The notes beneath the pieces are model-generated. The model was not told the origin of the DNA, searched no databases, and worked only from the letters and a program-made list of their open reading frames with translations. A stretch of 64,000 nt of DNA from an uncultured Bacteroidales bacterium (lineage in GTDB: Bacteria; Bacteroidota; Bacteroidia; Bacteroidales; WCHB1-69). Made by a program: the position numbers and the translations under genes. Shown here one piece after another: positions 63,644 to 64,000 of this stretch; the stretch's first letter is position 1; each line of letters begins with the position of its first letter. The stretch lies in contig CALECM010000048.1 of NCBI GenBank assembly GCA_937949745.1, positions 14,977 through 78,976 of the forward strand. The letters are read 5' to 3'.

Positions 63644-64000
63644 ATGAAGAAAGAATACAGCCTATTGGGATTAATGTCCGGAACCTCTCTAGACGGATTG
63701 GATATCGCTTTTTGTCGTTTTTCAAAAACAGGAAAGAAATGGGAATTTAATGTCGGGCAAGCCGCCACCTCGGTCTATCCGGATCTTATCAGGGAGAAAT
63801 TAACCAATGCCCGCCATCTGTCCGGTATGGAACTATCCCGTCTGGATATACGATTAGGAGAATTTATGGCTTCCGAGATAAATGATTTTATCCGTAAGTA
63901 CAATATAAAGCCTGATTATATCGCGTCGCACGGACATACTATTTTCCACCAGCGAGGACACAAACGAATACAACGAGCTTTCCATCAACCCCAACACCTG
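63644..64000 (+). CDS. anmK: Anhydro-N-acetylmuramic acid kinase (partial)
   Basis: From the ATG at 63644, 119 codons stay open to the right edge. The start YSLLGLMSGTSLDGLDIAFC is the anmK signature (GLMSGTSLDG, ATP/substrate region), and YIASHGHTIFHQ (about 91-102) is the conserved catalytic block. The enzyme phosphorylates recycled anhydro-MurNAc. After FHQ the reading departs from the usual PE...L-x-Q-I-G pattern (RGHKRIQRAFHQPQHL), so the last 50 nt may contain a variation or a sequence error. A GTG three bases upstream (63641) is an alternative start. Confidence 0.85.
   Translation, partial: MKKEYSLLGLMSGTSLDGLDIAFCRFSKTGKKWEFNVGQAATSVYPDLIREKLTNARHLSGMELSRLDIRLGEFMASEINDFIRKYNIKPDYIASHGHTIFHQRGHKRIQRAFHQPQHL

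Overview
The window comes from a bacterium of the phylum Bacteroidota, most likely an anaerobic, Bacteroidales-like lineage. Three things point there. It carries type IX secretion (T9SS) core genes (porU, porV, a porP/sprF gene, porK/gldK) and cargo with type A sorting domains. Many genes are preceded by the Bacteroidota -7 promoter box TAnnTTTG, and recognisable Shine-Dalgarno sequences are rare. Several families are typical of the phylum (DUF5687 exporter, GIN-domain lipoprotein, FISUMP domain, TIGR02757). Anaerobic metabolism is suggested by a radical SAM enzyme and a giant acyl-CoA dehydratase activase. I see no rRNA, tRNA, insertion sequence, prophage or CRISPR array.

Layout. 1-1.5 kb (minus): TolC-type efflux porin cut by the left edge, with its TetR regulator. 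1.9-5.2 kb (plus): AraC regulator and a DUF5687/ATPase ABC exporter. 5.5-6.7 kb (plus): a short radical SAM enzyme paired with a Cys-rich anchored protein; this is the least explained system here. 6.8-6.9 kb (minus): relic of a T9SS cargo tail. 7.2-9.8 kb (plus): two overlapping paralogous GT-C-like membrane glycosyltransferases. 9.8-11.7 kb (minus): LytS/LytTR-type two-component system. 11.9-13.8 kb (plus): a T9SS cargo protein and a GIN-domain lipoprotein. 14.3-20.8 kb (minus): a 2188-residue multidomain surface protein ending in a FISUMP domain.

21.3-33 kb is mixed housekeeping and accessory: DEAD-box helicase, a cluster of REP-like repeats, DUF2945, TIGR02757, DUF2461, an Ig-like exported protein, a pyruvate oxidase-like ThDP enzyme with an acidic partner, DUF2271, a YwqK-like protein, AroB and a LutA-like Fe-S protein. 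33-41 kb: ClpC and a five-gene YbhGFSR-type exporter. 40.9-51.9 kb (plus): activase, DksA/TraR, LspA, an SDR, a class III aminotransferase, a beta-CASP nuclease and RecQ. 51.9-59.6 kb (minus): porU-porV-ispF-M3 peptidase. 59.8-64 kb (plus): porP-porK, a terminator, then murF and anmK, which runs off the right edge.

How it fits together. The T9SS parts (PorU sortase, PorV shuttle, PorP and PorK trans-envelope components) would export and anchor cargo such as the 11.9 kb and 25.3 kb proteins. porL, porM and porN do not follow porK as they usually do, so the rest of the motor must be encoded elsewhere. MurF, AnmK and LspA serve the envelope. All functional statements are family-level inferences from reading the sequence; no database search was run.
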